Origin: Streptomyces griseocarneus
GTDB taxonomy: Bacteria > Actinomycetota > Actinomycetes > Streptomycetales > Streptomycetaceae
NCBI GenBank assembly: GCA_003674045.1
Contig: PENC01000023.1
Coordinates: forward strand, 1 to 64,000
DNA length: 64,000 bases
Direction: 5' to 3'
Shown here: one piece after another, positions 15,637 to 24,256 of the stretch
Layout: each line of letters begins with the position of its first letter
How positions within the stretch are numbered: position 1 is the first letter of the stretch
Notes under the pieces: generated by a model
What the model was told of the DNA's origin: nothing
What the model saw: the letters and a program-made list of their open reading frames with translations, nothing else
Databases searched by the model: none
Made by a program: the position numbers and the translations under genes

Positions 15637-16875
15637 TCAGCTCTTCGTGCGCGTCGTGCGCGTTGCGGACAAGGTCTGTGCGTGACGGCGCCCGGCCCAC
15701 GGGCCCGTCACCGCCACCAGCGCGGCCACCAGCAGGGCGGGGGCGACGGCCGCCCACACGCCGTAGCGGTCGGCCAGGAGGCGGTGGCTCAGCAGGACGG
15801 CCCCCACGCCGCTGCCGCCGACGAGGAGCACCGCGCCCAGCCCGTACGCGGCGTAGGCGATCCGCGCCGCCCGCGGATAGGCGGCGACCCCGGGGCCGCG
15901 CCGTACGGCACGGGCGGCCAGCAGCCGCAGGAAACGGCGGCTCTCGGTGGCGTAGTCGGCCATGCCCAGCCCCTGGCCGAGCATCTTGTAGCCGTCCAGC
16001 GGCGGCAGGGGCACCAGGTTGGCGAGGGCCAGCACCGAGCCGATGAACAGCAGCCCGGCCAGCGGGCCGCGCGCCGCGTCGCCGTCGGGCAGGACCGACC
16101 ACAGCAGCAGGAACGGCAGCAGGAACGCCAGGTTCGCGACCGTGCCCGCCGCGGCCGTGGCCACCTGCGCCCAACGGCTCGGCAGATAGAGGTAGTTCTC
16201 GACCCGGCAGTACATGAACACCATGGGCAGGTGCCAGCGCAGCCCGATCTCGCCGACCGTCCCGCCGAAGTGCCGCGCGACCACCCCGTGGGCCAGCTCG
16301 TGCGCCGCCGTGCTCACCCACAGCAGCGTGAACACCGCGAGCAGCGCCGCGGGCTGCCGGAACAGCCGCAGCGCGGCGTCGGCGAACTCGCCCACGTGCG
16401 CGACGACGTACACCTCCGTCCCGGCGGCCAGCAGCAGGAGCGGCACCAGGAAACCGGGCCGCAGTGCGAAGCCGACCGCCCCGCGCAGCCGCTCGGCGGT
16501 CGCGTCGGCGTCGGCGGCCAGCCGCAGCGTGCCCTTGAGGAACGTCCGGCGCTCCGGGGGAGCGGGCTCGGGGGCCGGGCGCGGCCGTGGGCCCGCCAGC
16601 AGTCCCCGTTCCCACAGCAGCCCCAGCAACTGCTGCCAGTTGGCCTCGCCGAGCCGCTTGCCGAAGCGCTGCCCGTACTCCTCGCCGATCTCGGCCAGGC
16701 TGCGGGTGCCGTCCAGCCGCGCCATCAGGAAGTGCTCCTTGGCGCCGACCTCGAAGGACTGCCCGCCGCACGGGTCCTTCACCAGGTGGACCACGGACGG
16801 GCCACGCCGCAGCGCGGCACTGCGCAGCACCTCCGCGCGCAGGGCGGGCCGCTGTGCGAGCAGCCCGGACGTCAT
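15637..16875 (-). CDS. M50-type membrane zinc protease with PqqD-like N-terminal domain
   Basis: 412 residues. The first about 100 residues resemble a PqqD/RRE winged helix (FLMARLDGTRSLAEIGEEYG, then NWQQLLGLLWERGLL), the kind of domain that grips RiPP leaders. The rest is a multi-pass membrane protein with the site-2 protease zinc motif HELAH near residue 190 and the third-ligand motif PLPPLDGYKM near 293. It is translationally coupled on both sides (ATGA overlap with the SpaB_C gene, 5 bases to the ATPase gene). A leader-cutting role during export is inferred. Alternatively it could be an RRE-carrying accessory protein. Confidence 0.85.
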   Translation of the reverse strand: MTSGLLAQRPALRAEVLRSAALRRGPSVVHLVKDPCGGQSFEVGAKEHFLMARLDGTRSLAEIGEEYGQRFGKRLGEANWQQLLGLLWERGLLAGPRPRPAPEPAPPERRTFLKGTLRLAADADATAERLRGAVGFALRPGFLVPLLLLAAGTEVYVVAHVGEFADAALRLFRQPAALLAVFTLLWVSTAAHELAHGVVARHFGGTVGEIGLRWHLPMVFMYCRVENYLYLPSRWAQVATAAAGTVANLAFLLPFLLLWSVLPDGDAARGPLAGLLFIGSVLALANLVPLPPLDGYKMLGQGLGMADYATESRRFLRLLAARAVRRGPGVAAYPRAARIAYAAYGLGAVLLVGGSGVGAVLLSHRLLADRYGVWAAVAPALLVAALVAVTGPWAGRRHAQTLSATRTTRTKS

Positions 16876-17933
16876 CGGCCGCCCTCCTCGCGCGGATCGC
16901 TCTCTTCGCGCAGGGCGCGCCCCAGCACGTACGACAGGTACGCCTCGTCGCGGATCGTCACGTGCAGCCGGTTGTTGGTCATGTGCATGTACGGGGAGAG
17001 CAGGAGGGGCAGGGCCACGGCCGGGTCGGTGATCTGCTCGTCCCGGGTGCCGTCCCAGGAGCGGAAGACGAGCTCGCCCCGGACCGCCAGCTCCGTCGCG
17101 CGCTCGCGCAGCTCGGCGCAGTGTTCGGCCCAGCCGCGCAGGAAACGGGGCAGCCGCTGCGGCTCGCCCGCCGCGAGCGCGCCGAGCACGGCGTCGAAGC
17201 GCCGCGCCAGGCCGGGGCCCATGCCCGCGTACCCGCTCTCGTACGCATCCGTGCCGATGAGGTCCGTGCCGGAGAACGCCCTGTGCCAGAAGGCGTGATA
17301 GCGGTCCAGATACTCCGCGAGCTCCGCCCGGCCGGGCAGGAAACAGCCCGCCATCACCATCATCAGCTGCGCCGAGGTGCCCAGCCGTACGGTCCGCAGA
17401 TGGAGGTTCATGCCGCGGACGGCCTCGACGACGAGGTCGCTCGAATACCGGAAGTGCCACTCGGCGAGCGCCACCCCGGCCGGGCCGCCGTACTTGCCGT
17501 ACTCCGGCTCGTACGGCTCGCGGCTGAACGTGTTGTTGGGCCGCAGCCGCATCCGCCCGTCGGCGGCCAGGAAGGCGGCCCGCTCGTCCTCGGGGAACTC
17601 CAGCTCGAAGAGGGTGTTGTAGAACTCGTTGAGGAACCCCGACGAGTCCACCTCGTAGAGCGCGGGCCGCTCGCGCAGGAAGTCCGCGACCGCCCGCTCG
17701 GCACGGCCGCGGACCTCGTCCGCGACGGCCTCGGAGGAGGGCCTCAGCCGGAGCCGCACGTGCGGACCCTCCAGCCAGTAGTTGATGAAGAAGTGGCCCG
17801 CCAGCAGCCCGTCGGCGGTGAGTTCCTCGACGAGCGGGCCGACGCACCGGGTCAGCAGCGGCTGCGGGTTGGCGGCGTAGTGGATGTGCAGGGCCTGCCA
17901 GGCACCGGCCGTGGTCGTGCCGGGTACGGTCAT
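16872..17933 (-). CDS. SpaB_C / thiopeptide-type bacteriocin biosynthesis domain protein (putative glutamate elimination enzyme)
   Basis: 353 residues matching stand-alone SpaB C-terminal-like proteins: WQALHIHYAANPQPLLTRCV at the start, HFFINYWLEGPHVRLRLRPS near residue 46, EYGKYGGPAG near 145, and a late ITDPAVALPLLLSPYMHMTN with NNRLHVTIRDEAYLSYVLGR. The fold serves either in glutamate elimination from glutamylated Ser/Thr or, in thiopeptides, in the [4+2] pyridine-forming step. Only one copy exists here, directly coupled (ATGA) to the glutamylating LanB, so elimination is the simpler reading. The two roles cannot be told apart by eye. Confidence 0.88.
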   Translation of the reverse strand: MTVPGTTTAGAWQALHIHYAANPQPLLTRCVGPLVEELTADGLLAGHFFINYWLEGPHVRLRLRPSSEAVADEVRGRAERAVADFLRERPALYEVDSSGFLNEFYNTLFELEFPEDERAAFLAADGRMRLRPNNTFSREPYEPEYGKYGGPAGVALAEWHFRYSSDLVVEAVRGMNLHLRTVRLGTSAQLMMVMAGCFLPGRAELAEYLDRYHAFWHRAFSGTDLIGTDAYESGYAGMGPGLARRFDAVLGALAAGEPQRLPRFLRGWAEHCAELRERATELAVRGELVFRSWDGTRDEQITDPAVALPLLLSPYMHMTNNRLHVTIRDEAYLSYVLGRALREESDPREEGGR

Positions 17934-20695
17934 GTCAGCGCACCGGTTCCTTTCTCGTCCTGTCCTGTCGCTGCCGGGACGCGGTCGTCGCGCAGGGTCT
18001 CGACGGCCAGCTCCACGACGTGCGCGCCCCGGCCCGAGGCGGCGTGCAGCTCGTCCTCGTCGGGCAGCGCCTCGCGGAGGACGACCCTGTCCCGCGGGTC
18101 CTTCAGCAGCCCGTGCAGCGCCGTGAGCGACAGCCAGCTGTCGAAGTCGACGTACTGCGGCTTCGCCCGGCCCGCCGGGCTCTTCGCCCCGGCCGCCGTG
18201 ACCGTGGCGAAGACCCGCCGGGGCACGCCGTGCCGCGCACGCCACCGCTGCCACTCCAGGAACAGCCGCGCGTCGCTCTCCGCCGCCGGTCCGGGCGTGC
18301 CCGCGGGCAGGGCCGATGCCGGGGCGGTCCAGCTGCGCCTGCTGAGCACGAGGCCGCCGTGCCGCACGCGTGGCCGCGTGGTCACCCCGTCCTCGGGCGT
18401 GCCCTCCGGCACCCCGCCCCAGACGTCGAGCGGCGCCATGGACGTGGGGGAGAGCAGCAGCAGCGTGCGCGGGATCTCGGGGAGCGCCAGCGGCACCAGA
18501 TAGCCGAGATAGACCGGGATCACCTCGCGGCCGAGCCGCTTCGAGCGCAGCACCAGCCGGTCGGCGCCGGGGTCGTGCTCCACGTACAGGTCGTCCAGGC
18601 CGAGCCGCCGCTCCTGGGGCACCCCGCCGCTCTCGCCGGGGCAGACGATCCGGTAGTCCGTCAGACGCCCGTGCAGATTGAGGTTGCTGGTGACGTCGCC
18701 ACCGGTGATCTCGGCGAACACCGCGCCCTCGGGCTGCGCGGCGACCGCGTCGCGCCGTATCCAGCCGGAGAGCCCCTCGTCGGCGCCGTCGAAGCAGTGG
18801 GTGAACCGGCTGAAGGGGAAGGCGAGCCCGCCGTACGACTGGTTGAGCACCGCCAGTGGCTCGCCGTCGCGCCGGACGAGCTGGAGGAAGTGGCTCTGCG
18901 GCGCGAAACCGGCGGCGAAACCGGCCGAGGCACCGGCCAGCTTGTCCGCGACCGCGTCGACCGTCCCGGCGGTGAGGCGGATCTCCTCGGCGCCCCGCGC
19001 GGTCTCCCAGAGGCGGCGCATCCGCCCCGTCCACTCCCGGCGGGCCGCGTCGACCGCTTCGATCCCGGGCAGCCCCAGCCAGTTCGGCTCGGGCACGTAC
19101 GAGCCGTCCGCGGTGAACGGCTCGCGCCGCGCGGTGAACGTCACGTACTGGTCGTAGAAGTCCTCGTGGAAGTCGTGCACGAGCTTGAGCAGGTCGTCGC
19201 AGCGCCCGCCCCGGCCGTGGCGCGCCACGAAGAAGCCCCGGAGCGTGATCCGGTGCGGCAGCGTCAGGTCGAACGCGGGCAGGACCCGCTCCAGCGACCG
19301 CAGCGACTCCAGCGGCCCCCGCCACGGCCGCGGGTCGCACGGGATCTCCTCCGCCCCCGCGCGCACGTCCTCGTACAGCAGCGTCCTGGGCAGGGCCGGT
19401 TCCCCGGCGCCCAGGTCGCGCTGAATGTCCGTCAGGGCGCGGCGCAGCTCGGCCAGCAGCTCCCGGCGCAGCCGGGGACCGGCCGCCGCGTAGCGGTCGA
19501 CGCACGAGGCAGGCCACTCCAGCAGCTCGGCGAGACGCGCCGCCCACGGCCGTTCCAGGGCGCGCAGGGCACTCTGGAACGCGCGCAGCGGGTCGGCGGC
19601 GTGCACGTCCGTCGCCAGGCAGGGGACGCGCACCATGCCGAGCTCCAGCAGGGCCGACAGATACCGCTCGCACTCCTCGGCGTCCGCGCCCCGCTCGGCC
19701 GCCAGCCAGCGCGTCAGTTCGCGGTGGCGCAGCTCCGGGCGCTCGGCGAACAGGGCCAGCAGCCGCTCCAGGGTGCCGCTGCGGCGCAGGAAGAACAGCC
19801 GGTCGGTGGCCGCGTCGAAGGTGACCGCCGCGCCGTCGTCGCCCGCCGTCACCGACCGGCGCACGTAGCGGATCCGGTCGTCGTCCCGGCCCCAGCCCGA
19901 GGCGAGGGTCACCGGCAGGTCCCCGCGCCGCACGGGGTCCGCGGCGATCAGCTCGGCGAGCCGGGCGAGGACGACGACGTTGAGCCGTACGTGCCCGGTC
20001 CACTCGTCCGGGAGCCGGACCGTGTCCTCGGTGTTCTCGGCGCCCTCGGCTTCGGCGAAGCGGCCCAGGGCCACGCCGGTGAAGGTGCTGAACGGGCTGG
20101 TCTTGCAGGCCGTCCGGTAGAGGTACGCGAGCGCCGAGCGCTCGGCCTTGCGCAGCCGCTTGTCCGGCGCGCGGTCCGGGTCGGCCGCGACGTACGCGTC
20201 CAGCCGCTCCTCCAGCTCCGGCGAGGCCAGCAGCAGCCCGAGCCGCAGCCGTTCCTCGCCGAGCAGCACGCGCAGCGCGGCACGGGAACGGGCCGTCCCG
20301 GCGGCCAGGACGGGCCCGCCCTCGGCGAACAGCTCCGCCAGCGCCCGCCGGTCGCGCACCCAGGCGCCGACCTCGGCGGCTGTGTCCGGGTCGGCGGCCG
20401 CCACCAGGGCGACGGCCTCCTCCGCACCGCCTGGCTGCCGTCCGTTGAAGAGGTCCCGCCGCAGCCGCAGCAGCGCCCGGCGCTCGCGCTCGCCGTCCGC
20501 GCTCTTGACGAGCGGGTGCAGCCGGTCGCCGAGCTCCGCGCCCCTCGACCGCAGCCGCGCCTCCTCGCGGAGCACGCGCTCCGCCCAGCGGCCCGCGTCG
20601 GGACAGCGCAGCGCCCGTACGGAGTCCAGGGGCAGCCCGGCCACGCGCAGCATGAAGCGCGGGCCGGCCGCCCAGTGGGATGTCGTGGTGGTCAT
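17930..20695 (-). CDS. LanB-type dehydratase, tRNA-Glu-dependent glutamylation domain
   Basis: 921 residues from the ATG at 20695 (GGGGAG upstream). It has the Lant_dehydr_N architecture without the C-terminal elimination domain: AYLYRTACKTSPFSTFTGVA near residue 190, NQSYGGLAFPFSRFTHCFDG near 620, NLNLHGRLTDYRIV, and DDLYVEHDPGADRLVLRS. The family transfers Glu from Glu-tRNA onto Ser/Thr of the precursor. Elimination by the next gene then gives dehydroalanine or dehydrobutyrine. Split LanB pairs like this are typical of thiopeptide and goadsporin clusters. Confidence 0.92.
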   Translation of the reverse strand: MTTTTSHWAAGPRFMLRVAGLPLDSVRALRCPDAGRWAERVLREEARLRSRGAELGDRLHPLVKSADGERERRALLRLRRDLFNGRQPGGAEEAVALVAAADPDTAAEVGAWVRDRRALAELFAEGGPVLAAGTARSRAALRVLLGEERLRLGLLLASPELEERLDAYVAADPDRAPDKRLRKAERSALAYLYRTACKTSPFSTFTGVALGRFAEAEGAENTEDTVRLPDEWTGHVRLNVVVLARLAELIAADPVRRGDLPVTLASGWGRDDDRIRYVRRSVTAGDDGAAVTFDAATDRLFFLRRSGTLERLLALFAERPELRHRELTRWLAAERGADAEECERYLSALLELGMVRVPCLATDVHAADPLRAFQSALRALERPWAARLAELLEWPASCVDRYAAAGPRLRRELLAELRRALTDIQRDLGAGEPALPRTLLYEDVRAGAEEIPCDPRPWRGPLESLRSLERVLPAFDLTLPHRITLRGFFVARHGRGGRCDDLLKLVHDFHEDFYDQYVTFTARREPFTADGSYVPEPNWLGLPGIEAVDAARREWTGRMRRLWETARGAEEIRLTAGTVDAVADKLAGASAGFAAGFAPQSHFLQLVRRDGEPLAVLNQSYGGLAFPFSRFTHCFDGADEGLSGWIRRDAVAAQPEGAVFAEITGGDVTSNLNLHGRLTDYRIVCPGESGGVPQERRLGLDDLYVEHDPGADRLVLRSKRLGREVIPVYLGYLVPLALPEIPRTLLLLSPTSMAPLDVWGGVPEGTPEDGVTTRPRVRHGGLVLSRRSWTAPASALPAGTPGPAAESDARLFLEWQRWRARHGVPRRVFATVTAAGAKSPAGRAKPQYVDFDSWLSLTALHGLLKDPRDRVVLREALPDEDELHAASGRGAHVVELAVETLRDDRVPAATGQDEKGTGALT

Positions 20696-20720
20696 GTCTC
20701 CCCAGTGCCGCTCGGGCGGT

Positions 20721-22304
20721 TCAGGCGATCTCGTGGCGGAAGTCGGCGGAGCCGGGCCGCTCATGGCCGATGAGCATGATCAGCAGCGGTGCCTCGTCGC
20801 CGTCGGTGAGCCCCAGCTCCTCGACGAACGACACGCTGTCGAAGCCGAGGGCGACACCGCTGCCCGCGCCCAGCGCGGCCGCGGCCGTGTAGAAGGTCTG
20901 GGCGACCGCCCCGACCGTGGCGTTCACGAGCCGGTAACCGCGGTCGCCGACCGCGTCGAGCACGGCGTGCGTACGGACGGCGGGCACGACGACGGCCGCC
21001 GCCTGCTCCAGGTTGTAGTTGGACAGGAAGTAGTTGCGCTGGAGGAAGCCGCCCGGCGGCCCCGGCTTCACCAGCCGCAGCTCGTGGGTGTCCGGTACGT
21101 AGGCGTACGTGCCCGGGACGACGCCCTCGACGTGGTTGACGAAGACGTACAGCCGGGCCAGCCGCGGCCCGTCGGGGCCGGTGGCGTCACTGCCCACGGA
21201 GGCCGCGGCGGACGCGGCCAGCGCGGCCGCCAACTGCCCGGCTGGGAGCGGCTCCCGGGCCTCGAACCGGCCGAAGCTGCTGCGCCGCCGCCGCAGCGCC
21301 TCGCGCACGCCCATGTCCAGGGGCGGCGGCGCGGGGAGGGCGACCCGCTCGGCGTGCGCGGGCTCCGGCAGGACGGCCGCCGGGGCGAGGGCGCCCGGTG
21401 CCGGGCGGTCGGCGGCGTGCTCGACCGTCGCGGCCTGGATACGGCGGACCGTCTCGAAGGCGATCACCTTGCGGGAGCGCTCGCTCTCGGTGCGCCGGAC
21501 CCGCGGTGCGGGCCCGGCGGCGGGCGGCGGGGGAGCGCTCGGCCCGCCCTCCCAGGAGAGCGGCACCACCGCGAAGACGCCTTCCTCCAGGACGTCGATC
21601 CCCAGCAGCCGGGCCAGCCGCTCCTCGTCGAACCACAGGGCGGGCTCGACGCGCAGCCCCCGCGCGCCCGCCCAGATCCGCCAGGTCTGGAGCGCGGCCC
21701 CGACGTCCATGCTGACCGCGTGCATGCAGAAGCTGTTGTACTTGAAGGCGTTCTGCCAGAACTTCACGCCCACGACCAGGAACTGATCTGTCGTCACATC
21801 GAGCCCGGCGGCCTCGCGCACCTCGCCCGAGACGTCGCCCGTCAGCAGCCGCTCCATCGCGTGACGGTGCGTCGAGTAGTGGTGGACGCCCGGCGTGAGC
21901 GGCCCGTCAGGCCCGCTCACCCAGTACACCGTGACCGGGTACAGCCCGCCGCCCGAGGCGCTGCCCCGCGACCAGTTGGCGTCGGTGTAGCAGGGCAGCG
22001 ACGGCAGGTCCGTGTTGGCCTGCACGCCGAGACGGCGCCCGGTGCGGCCGTACGAGTCGAGGAGCATCCCGCCCAGGAGCGGCAGCGTGAAGCGCTCCTC
22101 CCGCGCTCCGGGGCGGGCGAACACGCCCTCCTGCACGGTGGCGGTGGGGGAGTCGTCGCCCGCCGGGAGCGGGAACGACTCGGCGCCCGGGTAGAACTTC
22201 CCCTTGCGCGGGCGGTCCGACCAGTCGGGCACGAAGCCCAGCGGCTCCATCGGGATTCTGCCGCGATGCATGATCGCGGTCGTGTAGTCATGGGCGAAAC
22301 CCAC
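20721..22304 (-). CDS. SagB-type azoline dehydrogenase with two nitroreductase domains
   Basis: 527 residues from a GTG at 22304, chosen because AAGGAGG lies 4 bases upstream. It has two tandem nitroreductase-like halves. The first has SASGGGLYPVTVYWVSGPDG and TDQFLVVGVKFWQNAFKYNS. The second starts at about residue 310 with REALRRRRSSFGRFEAREPL and ends with the FMN-domain signature around LGLTDGDEAPLLIMLIGHER. The family uses FMN to oxidise thiazolines and oxazolines to aromatic azoles. It lies between YcaO-2 and LanB in the operon. Confidence 0.9.
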   Translation of the reverse strand: MGFAHDYTTAIMHRGRIPMEPLGFVPDWSDRPRKGKFYPGAESFPLPAGDDSPTATVQEGVFARPGAREERFTLPLLGGMLLDSYGRTGRRLGVQANTDLPSLPCYTDANWSRGSASGGGLYPVTVYWVSGPDGPLTPGVHHYSTHRHAMERLLTGDVSGEVREAAGLDVTTDQFLVVGVKFWQNAFKYNSFCMHAVSMDVGAALQTWRIWAGARGLRVEPALWFDEERLARLLGIDVLEEGVFAVVPLSWEGGPSAPPPPAAGPAPRVRRTESERSRKVIAFETVRRIQAATVEHAADRPAPGALAPAAVLPEPAHAERVALPAPPPLDMGVREALRRRRSSFGRFEAREPLPAGQLAAALAASAAASVGSDATGPDGPRLARLYVFVNHVEGVVPGTYAYVPDTHELRLVKPGPPGGFLQRNYFLSNYNLEQAAAVVVPAVRTHAVLDAVGDRGYRLVNATVGAVAQTFYTAAAALGAGSGVALGFDSVSFVEELGLTDGDEAPLLIMLIGHERPGSADFRHEIA

Positions 22305-22336
22305 AGGTCCTCCTTGCAAGAGACGGGAGAGGCGGG

Positions 22337-24256
22337 TCAGGGGAAGGGGTGCGGCGCCGGGTTGAGGTCCTCGGGCCGCAGGTCGCGCTCGCGGCGGCCC
22401 GCAGCGCGCAGCGCCGTACGCATGCGTGGCATGTGCGGGGCCCGCTGGCGCCGCCAGCCGAAGTCGATCGGCAGCAGCCCGGGGACGAGCACGCTCACGG
22501 TGTGCAGGCCGAGTGCACGCTGCTCGGGCAGGGTCTGGTCGACGACCACCACGTCGAAGCCCTCGCCGGCCACCGCGGCCACACAGCGCTCGACGTCCTC
22601 CCGGAGGTCGCCCGACGCGGGCAGCGCGCGGGGGCCCGGCCGGTAGAGTTCCGCGAGCGCGTGCCTCGGCCGGTCGCCGTGGCCGCCGTGGTCGCCGTCG
22701 AGCAGGAACGACGCGTGACGGGCCATCTCCGGCAGGCCGTAGACCAGCGGGTGGTCGTGCAGCGCGAGCACCTTGTCGAAGTCGGCGGCCATGGCCCGCA
22801 GCCGCGCGCCGTCGCGCTCGACCCGGCCCCGGATGTTCACCGCGTCGGTCGCGATCTCGCACAGGCCGGCCGCGAGCGCCGCCTCCGGGTCCAGGCTCGC
22901 GCCCGCCCCGAAGCACAGCGCGCCCGGCCCGCCGTCCCTCCGTACGGCGACCGCCGTCACCACCGGCACGGGGAACGTGATCCGCGTGTCGAAGAAGCGC
23001 GCCTCGTAGCCGTACATCGCCAGCCGGTCGACCATCTGCCGGGTCCGCGCGTCCGTGCTGCTGCGCGGGTCGAGCTCGGGCAGCGCCGCCCGGCCGTACC
23101 ACGCCAGCAGGAAGGCGTCGCGCTCGATCACCTCCATCAGCCCGTGGTAGACCGCCTCCTCCAGCGAGCCGCCGGAAGCACAGCCGTTGGAGCTCTCCTG
23201 CACGAAGCGGTTCTCCAGCCCGGGTGTGCCGTAGTACGTGAGGATCTCGGGCACCAGCAGCGGACGGCGGTCGCGCAGCGAATAGCCCCACACCCACGGG
23301 ATCTCCCGGTCGGGGGAGAAGGGCACCACGCGCGGATTCGCGCGGTGGAACTCCTGCGGGTACAGGCCGCACACGCGGGGGTCGAGCGCCTCGTCGCCCA
23401 GCTCCGCCAGGGACGCGCGCACCTGCGGCACCCGGCCCCGGGCCCGCATGCCCGCCGCCCGTTCGAGCCCCTCCAGCACGCCGACGCGCTCGCTGTCCGC
23501 GTAGCTGTCGGCGTGGCCGCCCCAGAACGTCTCGCGCAGGTACGTGCCCGAACGCAGCTCGAAACAGCCCACCGTGGCCGACGTCGACGCCGACGCCACG
23601 TCGTGCACCACCCCGGGGCCCAGGGCTCCGCACACCGGGTTCGCGAACGCGTCCGCCGGCAGGCCGTACTCCTGTGACGGCCGCACCCGGAACGCACCGG
23701 GCCGGTGCTCGGGCGCGGGCCGCAGCGTGAGCACCGCGGCCGACGCGTTGTCGGGCACCCGGCGCGCGCAGTCCGGGCACTCGGCGTCCGGCACCAGCCG
23801 GTGGCGGCCGACGCGCAGCGTCTCCAGGTCGACGAGGTGGACGGCCGGGAACGGGCCGTCGTCCGCCCCCTGTTCCGCCTCCTGTTCCGTACGGGCCGTC
23901 AGCAGGGCGGCCACGGCGTCCGCGAGGAACGGCACGGCGTACGGCGGCCGGCCCGCGGCCCGGGTGCCGGAGCCGAGCTCCAGCGCGTCGCGCAGCGCCC
24001 GGCCCCGCACCGACTGCCAGCGTCGCGCCAGGCACCGGGGGCACGTGGCTCCGGTCCCGGTCAGCGCGTGGTGCCCGTAGAGCTGTACGTGCGGTGCGGA
24101 CGCCCGCCCGGTGGACGGGCCCGGGCCACGGGACAGCTCGTCGCGGACGCCGAGCACGGTGACCGTGGTCGCTCCCGGCGCCGTGGGTGAGCTGTCCAGC
24201 AGTCCCGCGAACTCCCGGCGCGTGTCCTCCCATTCCGCGGGGATGTCACCGGACAT
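22337..24256 (-). CDS. YcaO-domain cyclodehydratase 2 (TOMM, SagD-like)
   Basis: 639 residues and a paralogue of the protein at 11918-13861. CPRC at 72-75 and a CPDC pair form a probable zinc site, followed by a YcaO domain with VLEGLERAAG and LMEVIERDAFLLAWYG, where the ATP-binding Glu residues are conserved, then ESSNGCASGG and the C-terminal NPAPHPFP. Both paralogues keep their catalytic motifs, so both may be active. Perhaps they divide the work on Cys versus Ser/Thr, or on different positions. The start overlaps the end of the leader-binding protein gene by 11 bases. Confidence 0.9.
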   Translation of the reverse strand: MSGDIPAEWEDTRREFAGLLDSSPTAPGATTVTVLGVRDELSRGPGPSTGRASAPHVQLYGHHALTGTGATCPRCLARRWQSVRGRALRDALELGSGTRAAGRPPYAVPFLADAVAALLTARTEQEAEQGADDGPFPAVHLVDLETLRVGRHRLVPDAECPDCARRVPDNASAAVLTLRPAPEHRPGAFRVRPSQEYGLPADAFANPVCGALGPGVVHDVASASTSATVGCFELRSGTYLRETFWGGHADSYADSERVGVLEGLERAAGMRARGRVPQVRASLAELGDEALDPRVCGLYPQEFHRANPRVVPFSPDREIPWVWGYSLRDRRPLLVPEILTYYGTPGLENRFVQESSNGCASGGSLEEAVYHGLMEVIERDAFLLAWYGRAALPELDPRSSTDARTRQMVDRLAMYGYEARFFDTRITFPVPVVTAVAVRRDGGPGALCFGAGASLDPEAALAAGLCEIATDAVNIRGRVERDGARLRAMAADFDKVLALHDHPLVYGLPEMARHASFLLDGDHGGHGDRPRHALAELYRPGPRALPASGDLREDVERCVAAVAGEGFDVVVVDQTLPEQRALGLHTVSVLVPGLLPIDFGWRRQRAPHMPRMRTALRAAGRRERDLRPEDLNPAPHPFP

